34,193 nucleotides of DNA from the NCBI GenBank assembly GCA_018268575.1, contig JAFDWF010000216.1, forward strand, positions 1 through 34,193, given 5' to 3'. This stretch comes from Actinomycetota bacterium. Its GTDB lineage: Bacteria > Actinomycetota > Thermoleophilia > Solirubrobacterales > 70-9. The stretch's first letter is position 1. Each line of letters opens with the position of its first letter. Positions 1-9,101 of the stretch are shown piece by piece. Position numbers and translations under genes: made by a program. The notes beneath the pieces were generated by a model. It did not search any database, was not told the origin of the DNA, and saw nothing but the letters and a program-made list of their open reading frames with translations.

Positions 1-796
1 TCTTCGCCATCTTCGTGTAGATCGAGTAGAAGTGCTTGGCGCGGCCGGAGATCTCGGCCTCGATGCCGACCTCTTCCAGCTCTTCGCTGAGGAACTCACC
101 CGCCTCGGCGACGTAGGTCTCGCGCTCGTCGCGCTGCTGGGCGACCAGCTGTTTGATTTCCGCGTACTTGCGCGGGTGGAGGGTGGCGAAGGCGAGGTCC
201 TCGAGCTCCCACTTGATCGCGTGGATCCCGAGCCGGTGGGCCAGCGGCGCGTAGATCTCCAGGGTCTCGTGCGACTTCAGCGTCTGTTTCTGCTTCGGCA
301 GCGCGCCGAGCGTGCGCATGTTGTGGAGGCGGTCGGCCAGCTTGATCAGGATCACCCTGACGTCGGTGGCCATCGCCACCATCATCTTGCGGTAGTTCTC
401 GGCCTGCCGCTCGTCGCGGCTCTCGAAGTTCATCCCGGTCAGCTTGGTGACGCCGTCGACCAGCTGGGCGATCTCCTCGCCGAATTCGGCCTCCACTTCC
501 TCCAGCGTCGCGCTCGTGTCCTCGACCGTGTCGTGGAGCAGCGCCGCGCACAGGGTCTCGGTGTCGAGGCGCATCCCGGCGCAGATCTGGGCGACACCCA
601 CCGGATGGGTGATGAACTCGTCGCCGGAGTAGCGCTTCTGGTCGGCGTGGCGCTCGCAGGCGAAGTCGAAGGCGCGCTCGACCTTGGCCCGGTCGATCGT
701 CGCCACCGCCAGCGCGGTGCCGCCGAACCCGCCCGCGGGCGGCTCCTCGTGCGCAGAGTCGAACTCCTCGACGACCGCGAACAGGTCGCCGAGCAA
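1..796 (-). CDS. relA: RelA/SpoT (p)ppGpp synthetase/hydrolase, N-terminal part (cut by window edge)
   Basis: The gene reads off the left edge, so only about 265 N-terminal residues are present. The frame gives the HD hydrolase domain of RelA/SpoT: a helix ending in FACERHADQKR, then FITHPVGVA, the metal-binding HDTVEDT motif, and the conserved KLADRLHNMRTL. In this family the HD domain hydrolyses (p)ppGpp and the missing downstream domain makes it. The synthetase, TGS and ACT domains would lie outside the window. The start is uncertain. The first usable codon is TTG at 796, with AAGGAG directly against it. A GTG at 706 is the next in-frame choice, and no in-frame ATG or GTG lies just upstream. 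The gene begins about 11 bases after the recJ stop, so the two probably share a transcript. Family call is firm; the start is weak. Confidence 0.9.
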   Translation of the reverse strand, partial: MLGDLFAVVEEFDSAHEEPPAGGFGGTALAVATIDRAKVERAFDFACERHADQKRYSGDEFITHPVGVAQICAGMRLDTETLCAALLHDTVEDTSATLEEVEAEFGEEIAQLVDGVTKLTGMNFESRDERQAENYRKMMVAMATDVRVILIKLADRLHNMRTLGALPKQKQTLKSHETLEIYAPLAHRLGIHAIKWELEDLAFATLHPRKYAEIKQLVAQQRDERETYVAEAGEFLSEELEEVGIEAEISGRAKHFYSIYTKMAK

Positions 797-807
797 CTCC
801 TTGCGCT

Positions 808-3438
808 CTAGGGAAATTTGGGGCTTTGAAGAAATGAGACCGCCTCCGAAAGCTCTTCGCCATAGGCCCGGAACGCGGTTGAGCGCTCCAGGTTTGTCCC
901 TTCAGAGGATACGACCCTGACGAGTCCGTTGCCCGCGTTGGTGCTACCCGCAACCAGGCCAAGTTCAAGCAGGACGCGGAAAGCGCGGGCAGCGGGCTCG
1001 GGGGCGAGCGGGTGCGGGCCGGGGCCGGCGAGCGCGGCGCGGAGCTCGGGGCCGGTGAGCTCGCCGCCGGTGCGGAGGGCGCGGAAGACGCCGACGATGG
1101 TCTCGCGGGACGGGGCTTGGGCGGCGAGGACGCCGAGGGCGAAGGAGTGCTCGGAGGGGGAGAAGAGCGGGTGGAGAAAGCCGATGGGCGCGCTAGCGCT
1201 TGCGGCGCGGACGGGGCCGTTGGCCTGGGGCGATGTGGCGGCGAACGCGCGGGTTACGCGCTCGACGTCGGCAGGGGAGCGAGGGGCGTCGACGAGGACG
1301 ACGTGCTCGAAGTGGGTGGCGAGGTCGGGGGACATGGCGAGGGCCGCATAGTCGGTGAGGGCGAGGCCGCTCTGGGCGCGGGATGCGAGGGACGCGACCG
1401 TGTCTGCGCCGCAGCGGTGGCAGGCGATCAGGGCGGCGCCGCCGTTGAAGCGGGCGAGGCCAGTAGCGCCGTTGGCGAGGGCGGCGCGGCGGGAGGCGTC
1501 GGCGGCGACCGCGAGGACGCCGGCGCCGCTCGAGACGAGCTCCGCGATCGTCGCGGTCGGTGACGAAGCCGTCCCTTCGACTACGCGCCGCGCCGAACCC
1601 TCGGCCGCGCCGTGGAGCTTTGCTCCCGCATAGCGGGAGTTTCTCTCCACAGCATTTTCTTGAGTGGTGAGGTCGCGGGTGGCCTCGGCCTCGAAGCGCT
1701 GCCACCACTCGGTGTCGTTGCAGCTGCACGGGTGCAGCGAGAGGGCGTCTGGGGCCTCTTCGAGGGGGTAGACCTCGCGGAGGACGACGCGCGGCTCGAC
1801 CGCGCCGTTCCAGTAGTTGACCTCGAGCCGCACGGCGGCGTCGACCCGATCGTCGTCATCGACGCCGAGTGAGGAGCGGCCGAAGGCGACGCCGAGGGCG
1901 CGGTGGGAGCCACTGTGGAGGCTGAAGCGTGAGTGCTTGCCTTCCTCCCCCATCGTCCGCACGTCGGTGACCCGCGCCGAGGGGACCATCAGCCGCACGC
2001 CGGGGTTGCCCATCCCGAAGGGGGCCAACTGGCCGAGCTCTTCGGCGAGGTCGAGGCCGAGGCCGACGCCACCGATCATCGCGTCGATCCGCTCGGTCCA
2101 CTTCAGGTCCTCGGGGCCGAGGGCCTCGTCGGCATGCTTGGGGAAGGCCCGGCGAAAGGCCTCCAGGTTCTCCGCCTTGAGCGACAGTCCGGCGGCAGCC
2201 TTGTGGCCGCCGAAGGTCTCAAGGTGCTCGGAGCAGGCCTCGAGGGCCGCGTGCAGGTCGAAGCCGGGGATGCTGCGGCCCGAGCCGCGGCCTCCCCCCT
2301 CCCCGTCCAGGGAGATGACGACGACCGGTCGATGGTGGCGCTCGACCAGCCGCGAGGCGACGATCCCGACCACGCCCGGGTGCCAGCCCTCGCCGGCGAG
2401 CACCAGCCCGTTCGCTTTCTTCAACTCATCCGGCAACTCGCGCCGCGCCGCTTCCGCCGCCGCATCGACCTCGCGCTCGGCGGCGCGCCGCTCCGAGTTC
2501 GCCCGCCCCAGCTCCTCGGCGATCTGCTTCGCCCGCCCCTCGTCCTCGGTGAGCAGCAACTCGACCCCGGCGTCGGCCCGGTAAAGCCGCCCCGCCGCGT
2601 TGATCCGCGGGGCGAGCCGGAATCCAAGGTCCCCCTCGTCCAACCGACTCGGCTCGCACCTCGACGCCTCCATCAGCGCCCTCAGCCCGACGCGCTTGGT
2701 CCGCCGCATCTCGGCCAGCCCCCGCTTGACCAGTGACCGGTTCTCCCCCACCAGCGGCACCACGTCAGCGACGGTCGCCAACGCCACGAGGTCGAGGTCT
2801 CTCTCCACGGCGTCCCCCTCCCGCAGCGCGCAGGCCAACTTCCAAGCCACGGCGGTCCCGCAGAGCGCCTCGAACGGATAGCCGCTCGCTTCGGGGTGCA
2901 GGGTCAGGCAGGCCGGCAGCTGCTCGTCCCGCTGGTGATGATCGGTGACGATCACCTCCATCCCCAGCTCCTGTGCGTGCGCCACCTGCTCCACCGCGGT
3001 GATTCCGCAGTCGACGGTGATCAACAGTGCGGTCCCCCGGTGTGCGAGCTTCTCCACGTTCTCCTTACCGAGCCCGTACCCGTCGGCGATCCGGTCCGGG
3101 ATCAGCCAGTCGCAGTCGGCCCCGAGCTCCCGCAGCGTCCCGATCAGCAGCGCCGTCGCGCTGACCCCGTCGACGTCGAAGTCCCCGTGGACCGTGATCC
3201 GCTCGCCCGCTTCGATCGCCGCCCAGACCGTCGCGACGACCTCATCCATTCCTTGGAACGCCTCCGGCGGGTGGGTCTCGTCGGCGGCGAGGAAGGCACG
3301 GGCCTCGTCTGGCGTCCGGTAGCCACGCCGGACGAGCGTCACGGCGACGGGCTGGCTTAGCCCGAGCGCGTCGGCGACGGCGCGAACGTCGGCGTAGTCA
3401 TATGGATCGGCGGCGAATGCGTTGGCGGTTTTCGGCAC
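808..3438 (-). CDS. recJ: Single-stranded-DNA-specific exonuclease RecJ with long C-terminal extension
   Basis: RecJ degrades single-stranded DNA 5' to 3' in RecF-pathway recombination and mismatch repair. The 876-residue product carries the DHH catalytic motifs in order: HGDFDVDG (84-91), DCG (143-145), TDHHQ with the DHH at 166-168, and the DHHA1 motif GGHKAAAG (410-417). An OB-like segment follows to about 570. The last 300 residues form an extension longer than in E. coli RecJ (about 577 aa) and recall the extended RecJ proteins of other Gram-positive bacteria. Its function is not clear from sequence. The start is GTG. A palindromic stretch (1612-1650) is translated in-frame at residues 597-609, in the linker before the extension. 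relA follows after 11 bases. Confidence 0.95.
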   Translation of the reverse strand: MPKTANAFAADPYDYADVRAVADALGLSQPVAVTLVRRGYRTPDEARAFLAADETHPPEAFQGMDEVVATVWAAIEAGERITVHGDFDVDGVSATALLIGTLRELGADCDWLIPDRIADGYGLGKENVEKLAHRGTALLITVDCGITAVEQVAHAQELGMEVIVTDHHQRDEQLPACLTLHPEASGYPFEALCGTAVAWKLACALREGDAVERDLDLVALATVADVVPLVGENRSLVKRGLAEMRRTKRVGLRALMEASRCEPSRLDEGDLGFRLAPRINAAGRLYRADAGVELLLTEDEGRAKQIAEELGRANSERRAAEREVDAAAEAARRELPDELKKANGLVLAGEGWHPGVVGIVASRLVERHHRPVVVISLDGEGGGRGSGRSIPGFDLHAALEACSEHLETFGGHKAAAGLSLKAENLEAFRRAFPKHADEALGPEDLKWTERIDAMIGGVGLGLDLAEELGQLAPFGMGNPGVRLMVPSARVTDVRTMGEEGKHSRFSLHSGSHRALGVAFGRSSLGVDDDDRVDAAVRLEVNYWNGAVEPRVVLREVYPLEEAPDALSLHPCSCNDTEWWQRFEAEATRDLTTQENAVERNSRYAGAKLHGAAEGSARRVVEGTASSPTATIAELVSSGAGVLAVAADASRRAALANGATGLARFNGGAALIACHRCGADTVASLASRAQSGLALTDYAALAMSPDLATHFEHVVLVDAPRSPADVERVTRAFAATSPQANGPVRAASASAPIGFLHPLFSPSEHSFALGVLAAQAPSRETIVGVFRALRTGGELTGPELRAALAGPGPHPLAPEPAARAFRVLLELGLVAGSTNAGNGLVRVVSSEGTNLERSTAFRAYGEELSEAVSFLQSPKFP
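1612..1650. repeat. Palindromic element inside the recJ reading frame
   Basis: A nested inverted repeat lies within recJ codons 597-609. The inner arms CTCCCGC (1623-1629) and GCGGGAG (1633-1639) pair perfectly around a 3-base loop. The outer arms GTGGAG (1612-1617) and CTCCAC (1645-1650) also pair perfectly. The 39-base block is a multiple of three and keeps the frame open, coding for VERNSRYAGAKLH. Flanking sequence is locally richer in A and T than the gene. It may be an in-frame palindromic insertion, or a chance hairpin in coding sequence. No other copy was seen in this window. Confidence 0.6.
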
Positions 3439-3510
3439 GCTTCCAGGCTAGGAAGGCACCCGGCGGAAAATCGTCCGTGGTTCGCCCGCAAAATGCCTGG
3501 AAACGACGAG

Positions 3511-3774
3511 TCAGTCGTAGTGGGGTTCGCGGCTGCCGAGCAGCCAGACCACGCCGAGGCCGATCGCCACGCCCGGGATCGCCGAGAGGGCGGTGCCGAT
3601 CGTCGTATTGCCGACGCTCTGGCCGTCGATCAGGAGGATGATCGTGCCGACCACGATGGCGCCGATCACCGAGCCGACGAAGGCGCCGACGATCCCCTGC
3701 CAGAAGCGATCGGGCAGGAACACGGTGAAGTGCCAGAGGGCGATGCCCATCGTGAGGAAGACCAGGAAAGCCAT
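3511..3774 (-). CDS. Small integral membrane protein (87 aa)
   Basis: The product is 87 residues and almost entirely hydrophobic. There is an N-terminal membrane segment (about 1-22), a glycine-rich segment GIVGAFVGSVIGAIVVGTIILL (27-48, as positions) and a third at about 63-80, ending in a short polar tail REPHYD. The Gly-rich packing resembles small GlsB/YeaQ-type membrane proteins, but no diagnostic motif is present, so no function is given. It lies between secDF, whose stop is 17 bases upstream, and recJ, which starts 72 bases downstream, all on the minus strand. It is probably co-transcribed with secDF. Confidence 0.75.
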   Translation of the reverse strand: MAFLVFLTMGIALWHFTVFLPDRFWQGIVGAFVGSVIGAIVVGTIILLIDGQSVGNTTIGTALSAIPGVAIGLGVVWLLGSREPHYD

Positions 3775-3791
3775 CTAGGGACGCACCTCGC

Positions 3792-6700
3792 TCATCGCCG
3801 TCGGCCGCCTTTGCGCCGCTGGGCGCGTTTGGCGCGGCGCTCCTCGTTCCGTTTGCGGCGCTCGGCCGACTCCGGGTTGGCGCCGTCGCCGTTGCTGCGG
3901 CCCGCACGGGCGGGGGCTTTCTCCTCGCCCTCGGCGGGACTCGGCGCCTCCGGCGCCTGCTCGGGCTGCGGGGCTTCCTCGGCTTGCGGCTCCTTGGCCA
4001 GGTCAAGCGGCTCGGCGGTCGCGACCCTGCCCCTGCCGAGCCGGCGCCGGCGCTCGGCTCCCGTTGCCTCGGCCAGCGGCGCTTCGGCCTCGATGTCGGC
4101 GGCGATCTCCGCTTCGGTCTCGTCGTCGTCGGCCAGCTTCGCCACCTGGACGTCGTCGGCGAAGGCGGGCACCACGCCCCCCGAGGCCTCGGCGATCCGC
4201 AGCCGGCGCCGGATGTATTGCGGCTCGCGTTCCTTCCACGCGGTCAGCACCGGCGAGGCGATGAAGATCGACGAGTAGGTGCCGGAGGCGATCCCGATCA
4301 GCATCGCGAAGGCGAAGTCTTGCAGCGTCGCTGAGCCGAAGACCAGCAGCGAGACCACCGCCAGGAGCGTCGTGAAGCTGGTCGCCAGCGATCGGGTCAG
4401 CACCTCGCTCATCGAGCGGTTGACGATCTGCGAGAACGCCGCGCGCGGCATGCGCGGCATGTTCTCTCGTATTCGGTCGAACACGATGATCGTGTCGTAG
4501 AGCGAGTAGCCCAAGATGGTTAAGAAGGCCGCCACGGTGCCGCTCGACACTTCCTGGCCGGTCAGCGCATAGACGCCGCCGGTGATCAGGATGTCGTGGA
4601 AGAGGGAGATCAGCACCGGCACGGCGAATTTCGGCTCGAACCGCAGCGCCACGTAGATCAGGATCACCAGCAGCGAGAAGATCAGCGCCTTGACCGCCGA
4701 TTCGGCTACCTGGTTGCCGAAGGTCGGCCCGACGCTGGTGCTTTCGAAGCCTTCCTTGTCGATCCCGTAGGCCCGTTGCAGGGCGGCTTCGGTGGCGTGG
4801 ACCTCGCCCGGCTTCAGCTGCGCCGACTCGATCTGGAAGACGTTCGAGCCGAAGTGCGGCACCGTCACCTGCTGGATCTCGGCGTTGTTCACCCCGGCGC
4901 CTTCCAGCGTTTCGCGGACTTCTGCCTCGTCGGTCGGCTTTTCCAGGGCCGCGGTGATCCGCGTGCCCGACTTGAAGTCGATGCCGAAGTTCAACTCCTT
5001 GGTCGAGAGCGCCAGCGCCCCGATGATCAGGATCACGCCGGAGAAGGTGAAGAACCAACGGCTGGCGCCCATGAAGTCGAAGTGCCAGCGCCGGCCCTCG
5101 CCGCCCGCCCCTAGCGCGTTCGGCGAGCGCAGCAGCTTCGAGTTGCTCATCGTGCCGAGCAGCGCCTGGGTGAAGACGACCGCGGTCAAGAGCGAGGTGA
5201 TCGTGCCGACGCCGAGCGTGAAGGCGAAGCCCTTGACCCCGGCGGTCGCCAGCACGAAGAGGATGAAGGCGGTCAGGAGGGTGACGACGTTCGCGTCGAC
5301 GATCGTCGAGATCCCGCGTTTGTAGCCGGCGGCGATCGCGCTCTGCATCGATCTGCCGGCCCGCACCTCCTCCTTTATTCGCTCGAAGATGACGATGTTG
5401 GAGTCGGCGGCGACGCCGATCGTCAGCACCAGGCCCGCGATCCCCGGCAGCGTCAGGGTGATCGGGATCAGTTTGATCAGGGCGAAGAAGATGACCCCGT
5501 AGGCGCCCAGGGCGATCGTCGCCACCAGCCCGAGGAAGCGGTAGTAGGCGAGCAGGAAGATGATCACCAGGGCGAGGCCGATGATCCCGGCCTTGATCCC
5601 GTCGTGAAGCGCCTGCGAGCCGAGCGTCGCCGAGACCTGCGTCTCGGAGATCAGGTGCAGGTCGATCGGCAGCGCCCCGATCTGCAGCGTCGTCGCCAGT
5701 TCCTGCGCCTGTTCGAGGCCGTGTTCGCCGGAGAAGCCGCCGGAGATCTCGGCGCCCTGGCGGCCGTCGATCCCGTCCGGGTTTTCGGCGAAGTTGATGA
5801 TCGGGCGGCTCTGGACTTCGTTGTCGAGGATGACCGCGAAGTGGCCGGAGAGGGCCGCCGCCTGTTCCGGGCTCGCCGGCCCGATCGCCTGCGCCTGGCC
5901 GCGCTGGGCGATCTGCCGGGTGACGTTCTGGAAGTTTTCCCGCCCCTTGTCGGTGAATTTGAAGGCGACGTTCGGTTCGCCCGTCCCCTGCTGGTATTCC
6001 TGCCTCGGTTCGGTGATTTCGCTGCCCGAGAGCGCCGGGTTGTCCTTCAGCGCGAACCAGCCGGGCTGGGCGGTTTCGTCGACCTTCCCCGTTTGGTCGA
6101 TCGGCAGTTCGGAGACCAGGATCGTGCCGGCGGGGACTTCGACCACGAGCCCGTCTTTGGGCAGTTCTTCGCCGGTCGGGCTTTCGTAGAGGTCTTTCTT
6201 GGTCGTCTCGGGGCCGGCCAGGAGCTTGTGCGGAGCGCCTTTTTCGAAGAGGTAGTACTGGGTTCTGCCAATCGAGCATTTTTCGCAGTCTTCGACCGGT
6301 TCCTGTTCGGCGGCGAGCAGCGCCGCCTGGTAGGCGCTGGGGAAGGCGCCCGACGCGATCAGGCCTTTGTTCTCGAAGCTTTCCGGATTCCGCCCCGCTT
6401 CTTTCCATTCTTCTTCCAGCTTCTTGACCGGGCCGGAGGGCGGGTTCTGGCCCGGATGGCCGCCGATCACGCGCTCGGGACCGATCAGGTTCGGCTCCCA
6501 GTCGAAGAAGTAGAGCTGGGCGGTAGTCCCGACCTGTTCGGCGGCGCGGTTGGTGTCGGTGACGCCAGGTAGGCCTACCGTGATGTTTTTGTCACCGAGG
6601 CGGGCAACTTCGGACTCGGACACGCCGAGGTTGTTGATCCGCTTTTCGATGATGTTGATCGAGTCTTCGATGTCCTGACCGGAGACTTCGGTCGCCGTGC

Positions 6701-6848
6701 CGGTCGGCTGACCTTCGTAGACCAACTGCAGCCCGCCCTGCAGATCGAGGCCGAGCTTCGTTTCCTTGCTCGCGATGATGAGCCCCGAGACCGCCACCAA
6801 GGCGATCACGAAGAGCAGGACGAAGACGTGCTGCCGCCTTGAGCCCAT
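3792..6848 (-). CDS. secDF: Fused protein translocase subunit SecDF
   Basis: SecD and SecF are fused into one 1018-residue polypeptide, which uses the proton motive force to help SecYEG release exported proteins. The N-terminal membrane segment (about 8-26) is followed by the SecD motif KLGLDLQGGL (31-40) and a large periplasmic region with long inserts. Six-helix SecD features follow, including LTIGVAADSNIVIFERIKEE. The SecF half begins near residue 595 and has FGIDFKSGT near 620 and a late YDTIIVFDRIREN motif. The last 145 or so residues are unusual: an acidic Glu/Ala/Pro-rich stretch, then a very basic Arg/Lys tail ending GGRRR. The zinc-ribbon/PAS gene ends 5 bases upstream. yajC, often next to secD, is absent here. 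Confidence 0.96.
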   Translation of the reverse strand: MGSRRQHVFVLLFVIALVAVSGLIIASKETKLGLDLQGGLQLVYEGQPTGTATEVSGQDIEDSINIIEKRINNLGVSESEVARLGDKNITVGLPGVTDTNRAAEQVGTTAQLYFFDWEPNLIGPERVIGGHPGQNPPSGPVKKLEEEWKEAGRNPESFENKGLIASGAFPSAYQAALLAAEQEPVEDCEKCSIGRTQYYLFEKGAPHKLLAGPETTKKDLYESPTGEELPKDGLVVEVPAGTILVSELPIDQTGKVDETAQPGWFALKDNPALSGSEITEPRQEYQQGTGEPNVAFKFTDKGRENFQNVTRQIAQRGQAQAIGPASPEQAAALSGHFAVILDNEVQSRPIINFAENPDGIDGRQGAEISGGFSGEHGLEQAQELATTLQIGALPIDLHLISETQVSATLGSQALHDGIKAGIIGLALVIIFLLAYYRFLGLVATIALGAYGVIFFALIKLIPITLTLPGIAGLVLTIGVAADSNIVIFERIKEEVRAGRSMQSAIAAGYKRGISTIVDANVVTLLTAFILFVLATAGVKGFAFTLGVGTITSLLTAVVFTQALLGTMSNSKLLRSPNALGAGGEGRRWHFDFMGASRWFFTFSGVILIIGALALSTKELNFGIDFKSGTRITAALEKPTDEAEVRETLEGAGVNNAEIQQVTVPHFGSNVFQIESAQLKPGEVHATEAALQRAYGIDKEGFESTSVGPTFGNQVAESAVKALIFSLLVILIYVALRFEPKFAVPVLISLFHDILITGGVYALTGQEVSSGTVAAFLTILGYSLYDTIIVFDRIRENMPRMPRAAFSQIVNRSMSEVLTRSLATSFTTLLAVVSLLVFGSATLQDFAFAMLIGIASGTYSSIFIASPVLTAWKEREPQYIRRRLRIAEASGGVVPAFADDVQVAKLADDDETEAEIAADIEAEAPLAEATGAERRRRLGRGRVATAEPLDLAKEPQAEEAPQPEQAPEAPSPAEGEEKAPARAGRSNGDGANPESAERRKRNEERRAKRAQRRKGGRRR

Positions 6849-6853
6849 GGGAC

Positions 6854-7342
6854 CTATCCCTCCGGGGTCAGGACAAGCAGAAGCCCGCCGTCGTCGTCAT
6901 AGGCGGGGAAGACGTCGGCCACTGCCTTGGCCGGAAGGTCGCCCTCGGCGTTGACCGAGACGCGCTTGCCGAGCGACCGCACGCCCCACTCCAGTGAGGT
7001 CTCGATCGGATCGGTCTTGCCGTCGCCATCGGTGTCCTCCTCCGGACCGCCGTCGCCCGGGTCGATCCAGTCGAGGCCAAGCACCTCGCGCACCGGACGC
7101 CCGATCACGTCCTCGTCGGTCAAACCCGTCAACTCGTAGCTCCCCTTGCCCGCATCGATAACCCGTTCCTGCTGATCGCAGACGAAGAACGCTGCGTTCG
7201 GAGCCGGATAATAATCGTCGAGTAGTTCGAATACGAACCCGAACCCACATTTCGAGCAACCCTTAGGGCGACGGCTGAACCCTTCGGTCCTGGAGCCGCC
7301 GACCTCGCGGTGGCCGCAGTTTGGGCAGATGAAAAACGGCAT
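6854..7342 (-). CDS. Zinc-ribbon plus PAS-like domain protein
   Basis: This 162-residue protein has a four-cysteine zinc ribbon at the N terminus: CPNC (6-9) paired with CSKC (29-32). A PAS-like fold follows, with NAAFFVCDQQERVIDAGKGSYELTGLTDEDVIGRPVREVLGL reading as the usual strand, helix and EDVIGRPV pattern at about 49-90. The end is acidic, with DTDGDGKTD that could resemble a calcium loop. No output domain, signal peptide or membrane segment is present, so it is a cytoplasmic sensor or adaptor by inference. It stops 5 bases before secDF, so the pair is very probably one transcript. The partner and ligand are unknown. It could also be a ribosome- or RNA-associated zinc-ribbon protein. 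Confidence 0.8.
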   Translation of the reverse strand: MPFFICPNCGHREVGGSRTEGFSRRPKGCSKCGFGFVFELLDDYYPAPNAAFFVCDQQERVIDAGKGSYELTGLTDEDVIGRPVREVLGLDWIDPGDGGPEEDTDGDGKTDPIETSLEWGVRSLGKRVSVNAEGDLPAKAVADVFPAYDDDGGLLLVLTPEG

Positions 7343-7386
7343 CGTCGGGACAGGCTAGATGATCGCTCTATGCGACGAGTTAAGCG

Positions 7387-7408
7387 CTCGCGAGGCGTCG
7401 GACGCGAG
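7387..7408 (-). terminator. Weak hairpin after ruvB
   Basis: Arms CTCGCG (7387-7392) and CGCGAG (7403-7408) pair around a 10-base loop in the 74-base gap between the ruvB stop and the next gene. It has no U-tract. It may mark the end of the ruvCAB transcript, but the stem is short and could be chance in this GC-rich DNA. Confidence 0.3.
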
Positions 7409-7416
7409 TCACGGCG

Positions 7417-8517
7417 CTAAAAGAGGCTTGCCTCGCCCGCGGGGGCGGGCAGGCCGAGATGGTCGTAGGCGCGCTGCGTGAGGACCCTCCCCCGCGGGGT
7501 CCTTTTCAGCAGTCCCTGCTGCAGCAGGTAGGGCTCGAGGACGTCCTCGATCGTGTCCTGCTCCTCGCCGATCGCGACCGCCAGGGTCGAGAGGCCGACC
7601 GGGCCGCCGCCGAACTTCGTCGCCACGATGTCGAGCAGGGCGCGGTCGGCGCGGTCGAGGCCCGCCTCGTCGACCTCGAGCATCGCCAGGGCGTCGGCGG
7701 CGATGCCGGCGTCGATCGCCCCGCTCCCCTTCACCTCGGCGTAGTCGCGGACCCGCTTCAGCAGCCGGTTGGCGACGCGCGGGGTGCCGCGCGAGCGGGA
7801 GGCGATCGTGTGAGCGCCCTCGATGTCGATCTCGACCTCGAGGATCCCGGCGGAGCGCTCGACGATCAGCGCCAGGTGCTCGGGGTCGTAGTGCTCGAGG
7901 CGGTGGCTGACGCCGAAGCGGTCGCGCAGCGGCGTGGTCAAGAGGCCCGCGCGGGTCGTCGCGCCGACCAGCGTGAACGGGGGCAGCGGCAGGGTGACGG
8001 TGCGGGCGCCGGCACCCTGGCCGAGCACCACCGGGAGCTCGCCGTCCTCCATCGCCGGGTAGAGCGTCTCCTCGACCGCGCGGCCGAGGCGGTGGATCTC
8101 GTCGATGAAGAAGACGCTGCCGGGCTCCAGCGCGGTGAGGAAGGAGGCGACGTCGGCCTTGCGCTCGAGCGCCGGGCCCGCGGTCTGCACCAGCGGCACG
8201 CCGAGCTCGGCGGCGACGATGTTGGCCAGCGAGGTCTTGCCGAGGCCCGGCGGGCCGGCGAGGAGGACGTGGTCGAGCGGCTCGCCGCGGCGGCGAGCGG
8301 CCTCGATGAAGATCCCCAGCTGCTCGGTCACCTGCACCTGGTTGACGAAGTCGGCCAGGGTCGGCGGGCGGAGGGACCGATCGAGATCCTCGGCGTCGGC
8401 GCGTTGATCGTGAACCTTCACCTGGGCGTCGACCGGCACCGACTCATGGTCGAGACCGGGGGTGCGGATGCGATTGGCGCCGATCGGCTCGTCGCCGGTG
8501 GGATCGAAGTCGCTCAT
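7417..8517 (-). CDS. ruvB: Holliday junction branch migration ATPase RuvB
   Basis: RuvB is the hexameric AAA+ motor that, with RuvA, drives branch migration of Holliday junctions. The 366-residue product has Walker [10 protein letters not shown] (88-96), Walker [11 protein letters not shown], sensor 1 [12 protein letters not shown] followed by RDRFG, and the C-terminal winged helix ending in [14 protein letters not shown]. The N-terminal leader before the first conserved RPPTLADF is about 48 residues, somewhat longer than in E. coli. The ATG overlaps the ruvA stop in an ATGA, so the genes are translationally coupled. The order ruvC-ruvA-ruvB is the usual operon order. Confidence 0.98.
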   Translation of the reverse strand: MSDFDPTGDEPIGANRIRTPGLDHESVPVDAQVKVHDQRADAEDLDRSLRPPTLADFVNQVQVTEQLGIFIEAARRRGEPLDHVLLAGPPGLGKTSLANIVAAELGVPLVQTAGPALERKADVASFLTALEPGSVFFIDEIHRLGRAVEETLYPAMEDGELPVVLGQGAGARTVTLPLPPFTLVGATTRAGLLTTPLRDRFGVSHRLEHYDPEHLALIVERSAGILEVEIDIEGAHTIASRSRGTPRVANRLLKRVRDYAEVKGSGAIDAGIAADALAMLEVDEAGLDRADRALLDIVATKFGGGPVGLSTLAVAIGEEQDTIEDVLEPYLLQQGLLKRTPRGRVLTQRAYDHLGLPAPAGEASLF

Positions 8518-9101
8518 CGGCTCGCCCCCGCCTTGCGCAGCGCCCCGGCGAGGAGCTCCTCGGCGTCTTCGCCCTCGAGGCCTTCGAGCAGCTGCTCGGC
8601 CTCCAGCGGCTGGTAGCCGAGGTTGACGAGGCCGTCGCGAGCCAGCGCCCGGGCGTCGCCTTCCTCGGCGGCGGCGATCGCCGACTCGACCTCGAGCGCG
8701 CCCGCGACCTTCTCGCGCAGCTCGACGATGATCCGCTCCGCCGTCCGCTTGCCGATCCCGTTGACCGCCTGGAAGCGTTTGGTGTCGCCCGCGGCGATCG
8801 CGCGGAGAAGCTCGCGCGAGCTGCCGCCGGAGAGTGCCGCGATCGCCACTTTTGGGCCGACCCCGCTGACCGAGATCAGCATGCGGAAGAGGTCACGCTC
8901 GTCTTCGGAGGCGAAGCCGTAGAGGGCGAGGGAGTCCTCGCGGGCGATCAGCTCGGCGTGCAGGAACGTCTCCGAGCCCGCCGCCGGGACCGCTTTCAAG
9001 GTCTCGGCCGAGACCGCGAGGCGGTAGCCGACGCCGCCTGCGTCGATCACCACGTGATCAGGCCGGCGCACCATCACCTCGCCACGGACGGCGGCGATCA
9101 T
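8514..9101 (-). CDS. ruvA: Holliday junction binding protein RuvA
   Basis: RuvA is the tetrameric four-way-junction binder that loads RuvB. The 195-residue product starts MIAAVRGEV, the typical N-terminal OB-fold strand. It has the two helix-hairpin-helix motifs [15 protein letters not shown] (76-90) and [16 protein letters not shown] (113-128). The small C-terminal RuvB-contact domain covers about residues 150-190, with the pattern [15 protein letters not shown]. The ATG at 9101 overlaps the ruvC stop by four bases. The same frame stays open upstream through ruvC, but the homology begins exactly at this ATG. Length is close to the family norm of about 200. Confidence 0.97.
   Translation of the reverse strand: MIAAVRGEVMVRRPDHVVIDAGGVGYRLAVSAETLKAVPAAGSETFLHAELIAREDSLALYGFASEDERDLFRMLISVSGVGPKVAIAALSGGSSRELLRAIAAGDTKRFQAVNGIGKRTAERIIVELREKVAGALEVESAIAAAEEGDARALARDGLVNLGYQPLEAEQLLEGLEGEDAEELLAGALRKAGASR

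Noticed and set aside
96..968. Minus-strand frame of 290 codons at the left edge
   Set aside because: Arg/Gly/Pro-rich wrong-frame shadow; the neighbouring frame gives an unmistakable RelA HD domain.
3441..3502. 8-bp inverted repeat TTCCAGGC/GCCTGGAA upstream of recJ
   Set aside because: Arms are 46 bases apart and short; no evidence for an operator.
4003..6408. 801-codon minus-strand frame within secDF
   Set aside because: Shadow frame of the SecDF gene, composed of Arg/Asp/Pro-rich sequence with no domain.
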